Shown here piece after piece: positions 18,241-27,500 of a stretch of 64,000 nucleotides of DNA (positions are counted from its first letter, which is position 1; each line of letters opens with the position of its first letter). Source of the DNA: Salibacter sp031581065 (GTDB taxonomy: Bacteria; Bacteroidota; Bacteroidia; Flavobacteriales_G; Salibacteraceae); assembly GCF_031581065.1 (NCBI RefSeq), contig NZ_JAVLBN010000005.1:1-64000 (forward strand). Reading direction: 5' to 3'. A program made the translations under genes and the position numbers. The notes under the pieces are model-generated. The model was given only the letters and a program-made list of their open reading frames with translations. It had not been told where the DNA came from and made no database searches.

Positions 18241-19082
18241 TAAAATGAATGCGAAATATTTTTATCCATATCGGTCAGAACCTTGCCCGCCAGGCTGCTG
18301 GCTCCAATTCTGAAAAACGTGGGAGTAATCCAGTCTTTACCAAGAATTTCGTGAACCAGCCTTACGTATCGCTGGGCATCTTCAGAAGTGCGAATTCCGC
18401 CCGAGAATTTCACTCCGGTTTGCATCCCCCACTTTGTTGCATGATCTTTTATAGCAGCGCACAAAATCGCTCCTTTGTGAAGTGTTGCTCCTTCATTGGT
18501 TTTTCCTGTAGATGTTTTGAGAAAATCAGCTCCGCCCTTGAGTGCTGCCATTGAAGCACTGTAAAGCTTCATATCATCTGAGAAATCGCTCGTTTCCAAA
18601 ATCACTTTAAGTCGTGCACCATCACATGCCGATTTCACTTCGCTTACTTCCTTTTCAATTAAACTGAATTCATTATTGACCGTGTAACCGCGGTTGATCA
18701 CCATATCAATTTCAGAAGCGCCATCTTCAACCGCTTTTTGTGTTTCTATGACTTTCATTAAAGGAAATGTTTGACCGGTTGGAAAGTTCCCGGTTACGCA
18801 AGCGAGCTGAATAGCAGAGTTGACAAGTGTTTTTTTGGCTGTAGCAATAAAGTTTGGAAAAACACAAACAGCAGCTAAATAGGGAAGGTTGTACTTTGGC
18901 GCATCAAAATCGTTGACCTTTTCACAAAATGCCTTCACCGATTCATCGTTGTCGTGGTTATTTAAAGTTGTGAGATCAATTGCTGAAAATAAAAAAGCCA
19001 GTTGCTCTGTATTGAGCGACACTGGCGATTCTTTAATGTCTTTAGCTATTTCAACTGCTTTTCTTACACTATCGCTTTCCAT
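18240..19082 (-). CDS. deoC: Deoxyribose-phosphate aldolase
   Basis: 280 residues, a class I aldolase TIM barrel that splits 2-deoxyribose 5-phosphate into glyceraldehyde 3-phosphate and acetaldehyde in deoxynucleoside catabolism. Visible active-site motifs are EIDMVIN (Asp126), GADFLKTSTGK (Schiff-base Lys189) and VKFSGGIRT (second lysine). The N-terminal extension of about 60 residues before the barrel is seen in Bacteroidota enzymes. It shares one base with the start of the RemB-like copy 2. A motif copy lies near the C-terminus (18273). Confidence 0.93.
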   Translation of the reverse strand: MESDSVRKAVEIAKDIKESPVSLNTEQLAFLFSAIDLTTLNNHDNDESVKAFCEKVNDFDAPKYNLPYLAAVCVFPNFIATAKKTLVNSAIQLACVTGNFPTGQTFPLMKVIETQKAVEDGASEIDMVINRGYTVNNEFSLIEKEVSEVKSACDGARLKVILETSDFSDDMKLYSASMAALKGGADFLKTSTGKTNEGATLHKGAILCAAIKDHATKWGMQTGVKFSGGIRTSEDAQRYVRLVHEILGKDWITPTFFRIGASSLAGKVLTDMDKNISHSF

Positions 19083-19108
19083 GCCTCAAATGTAAGAATG
19101 ATTCTTAT

Positions 19109-19828
19109 TTAGCGCACTGTAAATTTAATTGGAATTCTGTAGAGAACCTTCACTGCTTTTCCACCCTGAAAACCAGCTTTCCAGTTATCCATTGATTCTA
19201 TCGTACTAACAGCCTCTTTAACTAATGAGGGGTGAACCCGCTCTTTATTGAGAACCTTAACATCGCTAACACTTCCATTTTCATTTACTACAAAACTTAC
19301 GTAAACTGTACTACTGGCACCAATATCTTTGATTACTTCAGGTACTGTTATGTTCTCACTCAAAAATTTGAAAATATTTTTATCCGTGCAGGCTTTTTTT
19401 GAAGCTTCACTGAGTCCGGCTTTACAATCACCAAATACAGGCATTTGTTCAACCTGCACAAACGGACCCTCTTTCTCTGTTTTTTCTGGCAAATCAAAAG
19501 TGCCGGGATCAGGCAATTTAATTTCGGGGACCTCTCTGGTCGGATCCGGCTCTGACCGTGGACTCTTTTTAACAGGTTGTGGTTTTGGTTCCGGCTTTGT
19601 TTTGTTTGTTTTTTTAATTTCCGGTACTTCTTCGGTTTTATATGTGATTGGTATCATCACATCTTCAATATCGGTTTCTTCAACGCCTCCCAGATCAATG
19701 GGTATGAATTCCTCTACCCTGTATTCAAAAGCTACGAGAGAAACAGAGGTGGCAACGATAAGACCAATTAGAAAAAAGAATGGTCTTTTCCTGTTTAGTT
19801 TCCTGAAAGAATTTCTTGATTTTAGCAT
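19109..19828 (-). CDS. TonB-family energy transducer (copy 1)
   Basis: 239 residues: short basic N-terminus, one membrane helix (about 16-33), a proline/lysine/glutamate-rich periplasmic spacer (EIKKTNKTKPEPKPQPVKK and following) and a C-terminal TonB domain with TVYVSFVVNENGSVSDVKVL and the terminal 'VKVLYRIPIKFTVR'. It carries proton-motive energy from ExbB/ExbD to TonB-dependent outer-membrane receptors. The preceding gene (19927) encodes a paralogue with the same layout. A motif copy lies in the proline-rich region (19548). Confidence 0.88.
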   Translation of the reverse strand: MLKSRNSFRKLNRKRPFFFLIGLIVATSVSLVAFEYRVEEFIPIDLGGVEETDIEDVMIPITYKTEEVPEIKKTNKTKPEPKPQPVKKSPRSEPDPTREVPEIKLPDPGTFDLPEKTEKEGPFVQVEQMPVFGDCKAGLSEASKKACTDKNIFKFLSENITVPEVIKDIGASSTVYVSFVVNENGSVSDVKVLNKERVHPSLVKEAVSTIESMDNWKAGFQGGKAVKVLYRIPIKFTVR

Positions 19829-19878
19829 AGCGTTTTCTTTATAAACGCCTACCTTCCAGGAATATTACGACAATAAAA

Positions 19879-19904
19879 AAGGCTACTCAACGTTGAGTAG
19901 CCTT
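19879..19904 (-). terminator. Rho-independent terminator between the two tonB genes
   Basis: A 26-base perfect inverted repeat, AAGGCTACTCAACGTTGAGTAGCCTT, followed on the minus strand by a run of T. It lies 23 bases after the stop of the first tonB gene, so the second tonB gene would need its own promoter or read-through. Confidence 0.8.
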
Positions 19905-19926
19905 GAATATATGAACTAAGTCGAAT

Positions 19927-20595
19927 CTATCTAAGTGTAAAGCGGATTGGCAAGTTAAATTGTACTTTAACTGATTTTCCACGTTGTTTACCCGGTTTCC
20001 ATTTGGGCATATTTTCAACAACTCTAATGGCTTCTTTATCACAGCCGGCTCCAATACCGCGAAGTACTTCAACATCGCTGATCGATCCATCTTCGTTTAC
20101 TACGAAAGTCACATAAACAACACCTGATACACCGGCATCTTTTGCCATTGGCGGGTATTGAATTGATTTACCGAGGTATTTGAAAAGCTCCTCTTCTCCA
20201 CCCGGGAATTCTGGTGGATCCTCAACTACCTGGAAAATTTCAGGTTCTTCTACCACCTCTTCTTCAGGCATCTCCTCGAACTCAACCATTGCGTCTTCAT
20301 CAATTTCAGTTGATTCGATTTCCAGCTCTTCTTCAATCTCTTCATCGTCATCTACAATTTCAATGACTTGTTGCTTTGGTGGTGGTGGCGGTGGTGGCGG
20401 TTTACGCTGAGTAATAGGAATCATTTCTTCTTCCTCATTTTGAATATTGAGTTGACCTAATTCAGTTTTAGTCTGCTCAAATATTTTCCACTCAAAGGCA
20501 ACGAGTACCATGCCGAGCGCAAAAACAAAACCCACAAAAAAGAATAGGTTTCGCTTTTTATTGATATCGACTTCCGGATTTTTCTTTTTTTCCAT
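19927..20595 (-). CDS. TonB-family energy transducer (copy 2)
   Basis: 222 residues: cytoplasmic lysine-rich tip, one membrane helix (about 17-33), ITQRKPPPPPPPPKQQ proline run, a very acidic Glu/Asp spacer (about 75-120) and a TonB C-terminal domain with VVYVTFVVNEDGSISDVEVL ending in VKVQFNLPIRFTLR. The acidic spacer differs from the basic one in copy 1, suggesting the two serve different receptors or cell-envelope partners. It is closed by the hairpin at 19879-19904. Confidence 0.9.
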   Translation of the reverse strand: MEKKKNPEVDINKKRNLFFFVGFVFALGMVLVAFEWKIFEQTKTELGQLNIQNEEEEMIPITQRKPPPPPPPPKQQVIEIVDDDEEIEEELEIESTEIDEDAMVEFEEMPEEEVVEEPEIFQVVEDPPEFPGGEEELFKYLGKSIQYPPMAKDAGVSGVVYVTFVVNEDGSISDVEVLRGIGAGCDKEAIRVVENMPKWKPGKQRGKSVKVQFNLPIRFTLR

Positions 20596-20706
20596 AGTAG
20601 TCCTTTATTCTTGAGCGGCTAAATTAATATTTCTGTTTTAAACAAACGTGAAATACCGCTCATGTTTATCAATTCCATGTTATCAAAAACGAAAACATAT
20701 TTCGCT

Positions 20707-21123
20707 TTATTGCTCAATATTGCTCTTACAGCGCCTAATTATATAATATTCAGGTTTTCCAAAAACGGCTAAAAAAGCGCCAATCCCTGAAATTGTTCCT
20801 GTCACATTTGCCAGGATATCAAACCATTCGAAACTTCTACCAACAAGTACTGTGCCCTGTATGATTTCTATTACAACTCCGTAAAGTACAGTAACTATAG
20901 TACTGATCAAAATTGCTCTACCCTTGAGTTTTGGAATAATTACTTGCTTGATGTTTGCCTGAATTAAAAACCACATAAGCACGAAGTACATGATAAAGTG
21001 GATAATTTTATCGAGTCCTTCAATACTGACTTTAGGAGTTTGCCCGCCCGGGAACATACTCAAAACAGCTATGAATAATGCAGTTAAAAAGGCGTACTTA
21101 TACACCTCAAGCTTGTGGAGCAT
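20707..21123 (-). CDS. VanZ-like family membrane protein
   Basis: 138 residues with four hydrophobic segments (about 10-26, 37-55, 67-88, 103-122). The pattern KIIHFIMYFVLMWFL in the second segment and 'VVIEIIQGTVLVGRSFEWFD' with conserved E-Q and D residues matches the VanZ-like family. VanZ gives low-level teicoplanin resistance in enterococci; in Bacteroidota the role is unknown. It shares one base with the end of gcvH (stop/start overlap), so the two are co-transcribed. Confidence 0.85.
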   Translation of the reverse strand: MLHKLEVYKYAFLTALFIAVLSMFPGGQTPKVSIEGLDKIIHFIMYFVLMWFLIQANIKQVIIPKLKGRAILISTIVTVLYGVVIEIIQGTVLVGRSFEWFDILANVTGTISGIGAFLAVFGKPEYYIIRRCKSNIEQ

Positions 21124-21503
21124 TACGCGTTTACTTCTTCTTTATAATCACTTGCTGAGATAAGATCATCGAGTTCACTTGAGTTACTCATTTTGATTTT
21201 GATGATCCAGCCGTCATTGTAGGGATCGTTATTTACAGTTTCGGGATCGTCTTCAAGTGATTCATTAAATTCTACAACCTCACCGGAAACAGGCATGAAC
21301 AGATCAGAAACTGTTTTTACAGCTTCTATAGTTCCAAAGACTTCTTCTCTATCGAGTTCTTCGCCTTCGGTTTCAACTTCAACGTAAACAATATCACCTA
21401 ATTCGCTTTGTGCATAATCAGTAATACCTACAATTGCCACGTCACCATCAACTTTGATCCACTCGTGATCTTTTGTGTACTTTAATTCTTCAGGGAAATT
21501 CAT
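21123..21503 (-). CDS. gcvH: Glycine cleavage system H protein
   Basis: 126 residues. The lipoyl carrier protein shuttles the methylamine group between the P and T proteins in glycine breakdown. Lipoylated Lys63 sits in the conserved GTIEAVKTVSDLFMPVSGEV. The N-terminal LKYTKDHEWIKVDGDVAIVG is the usual start. Length is typical. The P and T genes are not in the window, as is common in this phylum. It is followed directly by the VanZ-like gene. Confidence 0.96.
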   Translation of the reverse strand: MNFPEELKYTKDHEWIKVDGDVAIVGITDYAQSELGDIVYVEVETEGEELDREEVFGTIEAVKTVSDLFMPVSGEVVEFNESLEDDPETVNNDPYNDGWIIKIKMSNSSELDDLISASDYKEEVNA

Positions 21504-21519
21504 ATAACTTGATTTTGCG

Positions 21520-21551
21520 CCAAAATAAATTCATTTCCTGCTTTTCTCAAA
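21520..21551 (-). promoter_or_regulatory. Likely promoter of gcvH-vanZ
   Basis: On the minus strand TTTG is followed by a 20-base spacer and TATTTTGG, which agrees with the Bacteroidota -33/-7 consensus except one base in the -7 box. It lies in the 53-bp gap between the sprA stop and the gcvH start. Confidence 0.45.
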
Positions 21552-21556
21552 CTTTA

Positions 21557-24500
21557 TTAGCCGGTAATGGTAAAACGAATGCTCAAACCCGCGTTGGTAT
21601 TGGCTGTTGGATAAGCAAGTGAAATAACCGGTGTATTGACAACTCTATCGAAGAATAGACGAATATTGAGGTTTTTACTCAGCGAATAATCTGCTGTGAG
21701 CTTGATTGACATGATTCGCTGGCCTCCGGTGGGCTCGTTTGGTCTAACATCTGTTTCAAGTTTGCGGAGGATTGTATAATTGTTCCTGATTGAGAAATCT
21801 GCACGTGTCCTGAGGTCACTTTTAATCTTATCCTGTTTCGATGGCAACGTGAACGGAATTTTGATTTGGTCAAATGTGTACCCTAGCCCTACAGTGTACT
21901 CTTGCCCGCGTGTTTCTGTAATTTGAGCATTGGCAATGCTCAATGACAAGCTTCTATCAAAACGCACTTCAAATCTTGTGATCAAGCTGTTTTTCCAACT
22001 CATATCGATATTGATGAGTGGACTAAAAGATTCCTGAATTGTCACGGTTCTGTATTCGTTTTGAGGGACAATATTCACTCCATTCACCGGATCTCTAACA
22101 GAGGTAAACCCTACTCCTTCAGGATCTTCATAGAGGATATTTGTTCGGTAACTGGCTATACTGAATGTCGATTGATAAGCATGGCTCAATGTTACTGACT
22201 TAAACCATTTTTTGAGCGCTTTAAGTTTACTCAGTCCTGTATAGGTTAATCGCCAGTTGGGCATTGGTGTTTTACTAAATGGATTGAGGTTGACATCTTT
22301 TGCTTCTTTTCCTGAGTAAGCTGCCATGAATGCCGGTATGAGAACCTCAGGGTGTGTGGGGCCATAACCCTGGTAAAATTCCTGAGATGTTTGAACACTA
22401 TCTCCTTCAAATTCGGTATCAGGACTCGTGTATGGGTTTTCGGCAGACAAACGCCTTGAGACATCGGTTCTGAAATCAGAGAAGTTTTGAAAAGCTTCAT
22501 TTACATATTGGTCATTATCCTGAATAAACGATGTTGGGAAAGAGAAAAATGTTCTGCTAAAATTACCTGTTGTGATGGGTGACTCGCGATTGAATAAGTC
22601 ATAGGCTTCAGTTCCATCTTCGTAAATCAATGTATCATACCAACGGTTGTAGGTAGAGAAGTTCCTGGACTCATCATAGTTACCTGTAAGTTCTACCCTA
22701 AGATCCTTGACGGGCTCCATTGTGAGTCTATAGTTGAATCGTTCAGAGTAGGTCTCACTATACATTTGATTAAACGCATCCTCCTGGACAAGCCAGCCCT
22801 TTTGTTGAGCGTGATCGAGAAAATTCAATCCATCATCACCAAAATTGTCTTGTTGTCCTACAATAAATCCGGCTCCCGGTGCTGAGAAATTAGGGTTCAT
22901 TCCCAGTATTCTGTGTTCGGGGCTATACCCTGGCAACATTACACCCTGGTTTCGTGAATAAGATGCTGATGCGTTTTTAAACATCATCAATGACTTAACA
23001 GCGTGCTCTAATATTGAGAGTTTATTGTCGTCTTTTTTATCTGTTGTATCGTTTTGTGTTTGCCTTCTCCCCCTTCCTCTTTGATCGCGTTGTTTTTCGC
23101 GCTGTGCAAGTTGTGCTTTCCTATTGATTTCTCGCAGGAATTTCACCTTGTTGTAAAGCGAGAGGAAGTTGAACGAGGCATTGATTGAAACCTGACGTGT
23201 GTTCTGAATAGTATTCCCTAAAGAATCGGCTGCAAATGGTGCTCTATCCCAATTGTACGTTGCGTTATAACGAGCGCTACTATTAATCCAGTCCAATGCC
23301 GGTATTTTGCTTAGCGGAAGACTGTAATTTAACCCTATTTGATGGTTGTATCGCGTATTGGTTCCAAAGTCTTTGATTGCTGTCCAAACCGAGTCTTTCC
23401 ATTGATCATATTGTTCAGCATAAACATCTTTATTCACTGCACCTCTGGGTTCTTCGATCAAAGCCTGGTTATTCGCCTGAAAATCGAGCTTCAGTGATCT
23501 GGTCAGATCCCAGCGCATGGAATAGTTGCGATTCCAGTTGAACGATTTGTTGTAAAATGGAGGCATATCAGCGGTGATATCAGGCTGGTTGTTTCTAACC
23601 TTGCGCTCGTTGTATCTCCTGTCAAAATTAGTTGAGAATGAAACTTGCTTGGGGAGTAAATAGAAATTAAAGTCCCTTATCAGTCGCAAGTATTTACTTT
23701 TCCGCAAGAAGTTAATCTTGTTAAATGGCTTAATGTTTTCAGGATCAAAGGAATGGTTATAGGTTATACCTCCCCTGTATCGTTTCGTCCTGTCGTATTC
23801 GGTATTGAAATCTCGTTCAAAGTCTTCAGAATAAGAAAGCGTTGCTGAGAAATTGGATATGTCATAGAATCGCGATTTCTTTTGAGGGTTTGTTTTCTCT
23901 TTCCTTACATTTGTTAGGTTAACACTACGCCTAATACGCCTTGTTTCCTGAACTCTCCTTACCGAATCCTGTTTATCTCCATCGGGATAAGATTCGTTGA
24001 CGTAATCATCAAATTCAATATCTGGAGCGAGAGGCGCAAATTGAGGTCTGCTGACATATTCCTGATAACCGACATAAGCCGGAATTTTGATTCCTGATTT
24101 TTTACCAAAGAATTTACCGAGTGACATGTTTGAAGATACATCGAACTGCTGAATTGTTTCGCGCTGTCTCTCACTAACTTTTTGCTCAATTGTTCCCCAG
24201 CCCGGTGTACTCATTTGCCCTGAAACAGCAACTGTCGCAAAATCTGCAAGTTGAGCATTCATTCTACCAATTGCGGCCCATCCTGCCTGGTCGTTAAATT
24301 CACTCAACCTCAACTCATTGAACCAAACTGTTGCACACTTTGGCATTCCGTCATCTTCAGATCCCGGCTGAGCTTTAGGGTTCCGAATACCGATCATAAT
24401 GGTTTTAACCGTGGCAAGGTTGGGATTCCCTTTCACGTAAATTGTGGCTTTACCATCATTGTATTCAAAGCGCGATTGGTTGTTGACAGAGTTTGGATTA

Positions 24501-27500
24501 CTATTTGAAGTACGGTTCCTGTTCGTTTTAGCCCGTTTCAAAGCATCAAAATCTACTTCAAAGTTGTTCGCTTCTGGCCAAACTCTTCTTTTTGCTGCGT
24601 CATCATCTGAATTGTAAACTCCGGGTGGCGTAATTTTCAATGGAATTTCATACTCGTAATAGTTATTTTCAAAGTCAGTTCCCAAACGCATGAAAACGGT
24701 TACCTCATCATTTTCAATTGGGTTTGCCTGATCACGAGACTCACCGTGGACAAACATTTTTATTTTTCCGTAAGACAAAAGATCGAGGTCCATTTGACGG
24801 TAAGCAGCCCTTGCCTCACCGTCTTTCAAATCGCAAACGGCTACTTCGAGCGATTGCTCATTCAATTGCTGCTGGTTGGTAGTTCCGATGTTTATTTCAC
24901 GCTCAATATCTGGCGGAATCACATAATTGACCGGTGTTCTTTCACTGTTTTCCTCAAAGTTTACGGCTTGCACAACAAACTCTGTATTTTCATCTTCCAC
25001 GAGGTAATCTCCCGGCTCCTGCAAACTTCCATCAAAACGTCTCCATTCTCCACGAACGAGCTCCAGCCTGGCAAAACGCATCACAACCGGATTGCTAAAC
25101 CCTCTCATGAACATCCGCATAAAGCGGATTGATCGAAAGTCTTTGATATTCCCGATTGGTGTTCCTTCATCTAACGGTATGCGAAACTGGTACCAACGGA
25201 TGTTACGGCTCTGACCATTAGTTGTGGTAACCGTTGTTTCCAGCATATCGGTAATGTAATTATCGCCCACATTGTTAGGGTTTACTTCCTGCGGTGAAAT
25301 GTCAACTGAATACTGCCAGTAATTTTCAATATCATCGAGGTTGTTGTCATCGTTGATATCCTCAGCATCAGGGCGAGTTGAACCGATTGCAGCATCTCCT
25401 GACTGACCTGCTATTGGGGAATTTCCATCGTGATTATTGAAGTACTTGTAGCGCTCTAGAATATTGGCTTGTTGATTATCCAGCTCATCACCCTGGTAGT
25501 AAAGGAAGTCATCACTTGAGGGGTCACTCACATTAGCTCCCGGGATGAGTGTGGTGAGTTCGTTGATGTAACTTTCAAAAAACACCTGTTCTTCATCATT
25601 GCGCAAACCATCGAGGCCGATGTCCTGGTTGTTTCGAGCATCGGGGTTATTGTCGAATCCATTCACGTAACGCTGACCCGGTGTAAAACGGCCGTAAGCT
25701 GATGTGTACTGCTCGGTCAGAACCCGATTAGCCGGCCTGTCTTCAGTATCAATAAGGTTTTCGTAGATGATTTGACCATCTTTTTGAATGTCTTCAGAGA
25801 TCGTTCCCAGGTTGATGTAAAGCTTACCATTGTCAGATCCGTATTCGTAATCTTCGTTGAATGGGTCCATTACCCAAAACTGAATGTATTCGACATTGGC
25901 ACTGTTGAAGTCCTGCTGGATAATTGGCCTTTGTATTCCTGCCCATCTACGCTCTGGTCTTTTCAGTCTCACTCCTCCGTTAGCTCCTTGTTCTACTCCA
26001 AAACCATATTGATTACCATTTCTATCGGTTCCATCAACATCGTAGTTGTAAGGACCTTTTTCGCTCGGGTAAAAGGCCAGGTCAAATGTTGGAATATTGT
26101 TGAACTGTGCGTTTGCAGCTTGTCTGTTAGGGAAAACCTCATCGAGCGGAACCTGTCTCATGAAGTGGTTTGATTGCATATCCTCATCATCGGCAATGTG
26201 ATCAGGGGTTCGTGCGTCATTTCGCCAGAATAATGGGTCAATCGTATACCAGGCCAGTAAGGCGCGGTTGAAGTTAGTTGCTAGGTTGTTGGTCAACTCA
26301 GCTTCGGGGAAAAGATCAGGCTGTCCCTGTGGAACACTGGCCAGTGACCACATCGTTCGCGAACGCAAATCAATAGTGGTTTGACTACCCTCAAAGTCAT
26401 CGATATAAGAACTCCCTTCATCTCCAATTGCCTTGTTGTGGCCTGGAATTAACTGAGCAAATTCACCACTAACCTGAATTGAGGATTTTTCCTTGGTATC
26501 GAGGAATGGGATATTATCGACAAATTTTGTGAGAAATGGAGCATCTGTCCTGTATGTACCATCGAGGCCATAAACCGTGTTCGACATCGGCTCTTCGTAA
26601 ACATTCGTTTTCCTTGTTACAGGGCGCTCAGTTAGGTTCATGATTGTACCACCAAACATGAGGTCTTCACTCACTTTATAATCAAATCGCGACCCGAACA
26701 AAGTTTGTGTTTGCACATTAAAAGAGGCATTACTCTCCAAAGAAATATTAATTGGTGTTCCACTTTCTAAAAGTCCTTCATTCAGTATTTTCACTCGCCC
26801 AAGTGTGTAATCAACTGTATAGTCCTGGTTTTCTACCAGCTCGCGTCCCCCGGCAGTCACTTTTACAGATCCTTCAGGCACGTTAAGAGCATTCAGCGCA
26901 ATTTCATTACTCGATGAACTCTGGAATTCTCCTTTAATCGTAAAGCGGTTTTTATCAGGAAAAGAAACTTTTGCAATCTCCCTTGGCACCGTGTACAAAG
27001 AGTCAAATGCGTACAGGTCTCCCAGTTCTTTCGTTCCCATTTTCTCTCTAATTGTTTGACCAAACGGCTCAAGAGTTGGAAAGTAAATACGACCATTATC
27101 GGGGTTTATCGTTGGCACATACTGGTTCTGAAAAGTGAGGAAATCGAAAACACCATCGGGGTTTGGTTTTTTGTTGACATCCAATTTATCGAGCCCGAGT
27201 ACTTGTATCAAAGGCCTTCCGTTTACATCAGCAGGCCCGTCATCGATGAAGTTCGTTTCAACTCCTCTATCGCGATCGAGGTACCACACATTGAGCTTAA
27301 ATTCATTGCTCTGAACCTGGTATGCGCTGAGTGAGTAAACGTTTTTCATCATCAGATCCCACATCGGCACATCGGTTCTGAGTTCAGTACTCTTCAGCAT
27401 TTTGAGCATGAGCGGCTGATCTCCATTTACATCAGTTGAGAACTCACCAACCTGATAGGTTCGCCCTTGATAAGAGTACTGAAATGCGACAGCTAAAACC

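Noticed and set aside
19329..19844. 171-codon plus-strand open frame over the first tonB gene
   Set aside because: It is antisense to a recognisable TonB domain and shows no domain, signal or sensible codon pattern of its own.
20180..20410. Plus-strand serine- and glycine-rich open frame
   Set aside because: It is antisense to the acidic/proline-rich spacer of the TonB copy 2 gene; the Ser/Gly run is the complement of Glu and Pro codons.
24746..26173. Several open frames on the plus strand inside sprA
   Set aside because: They are shadows of the large SprA gene; none has a signal peptide, membrane pattern or motif that I recognise.
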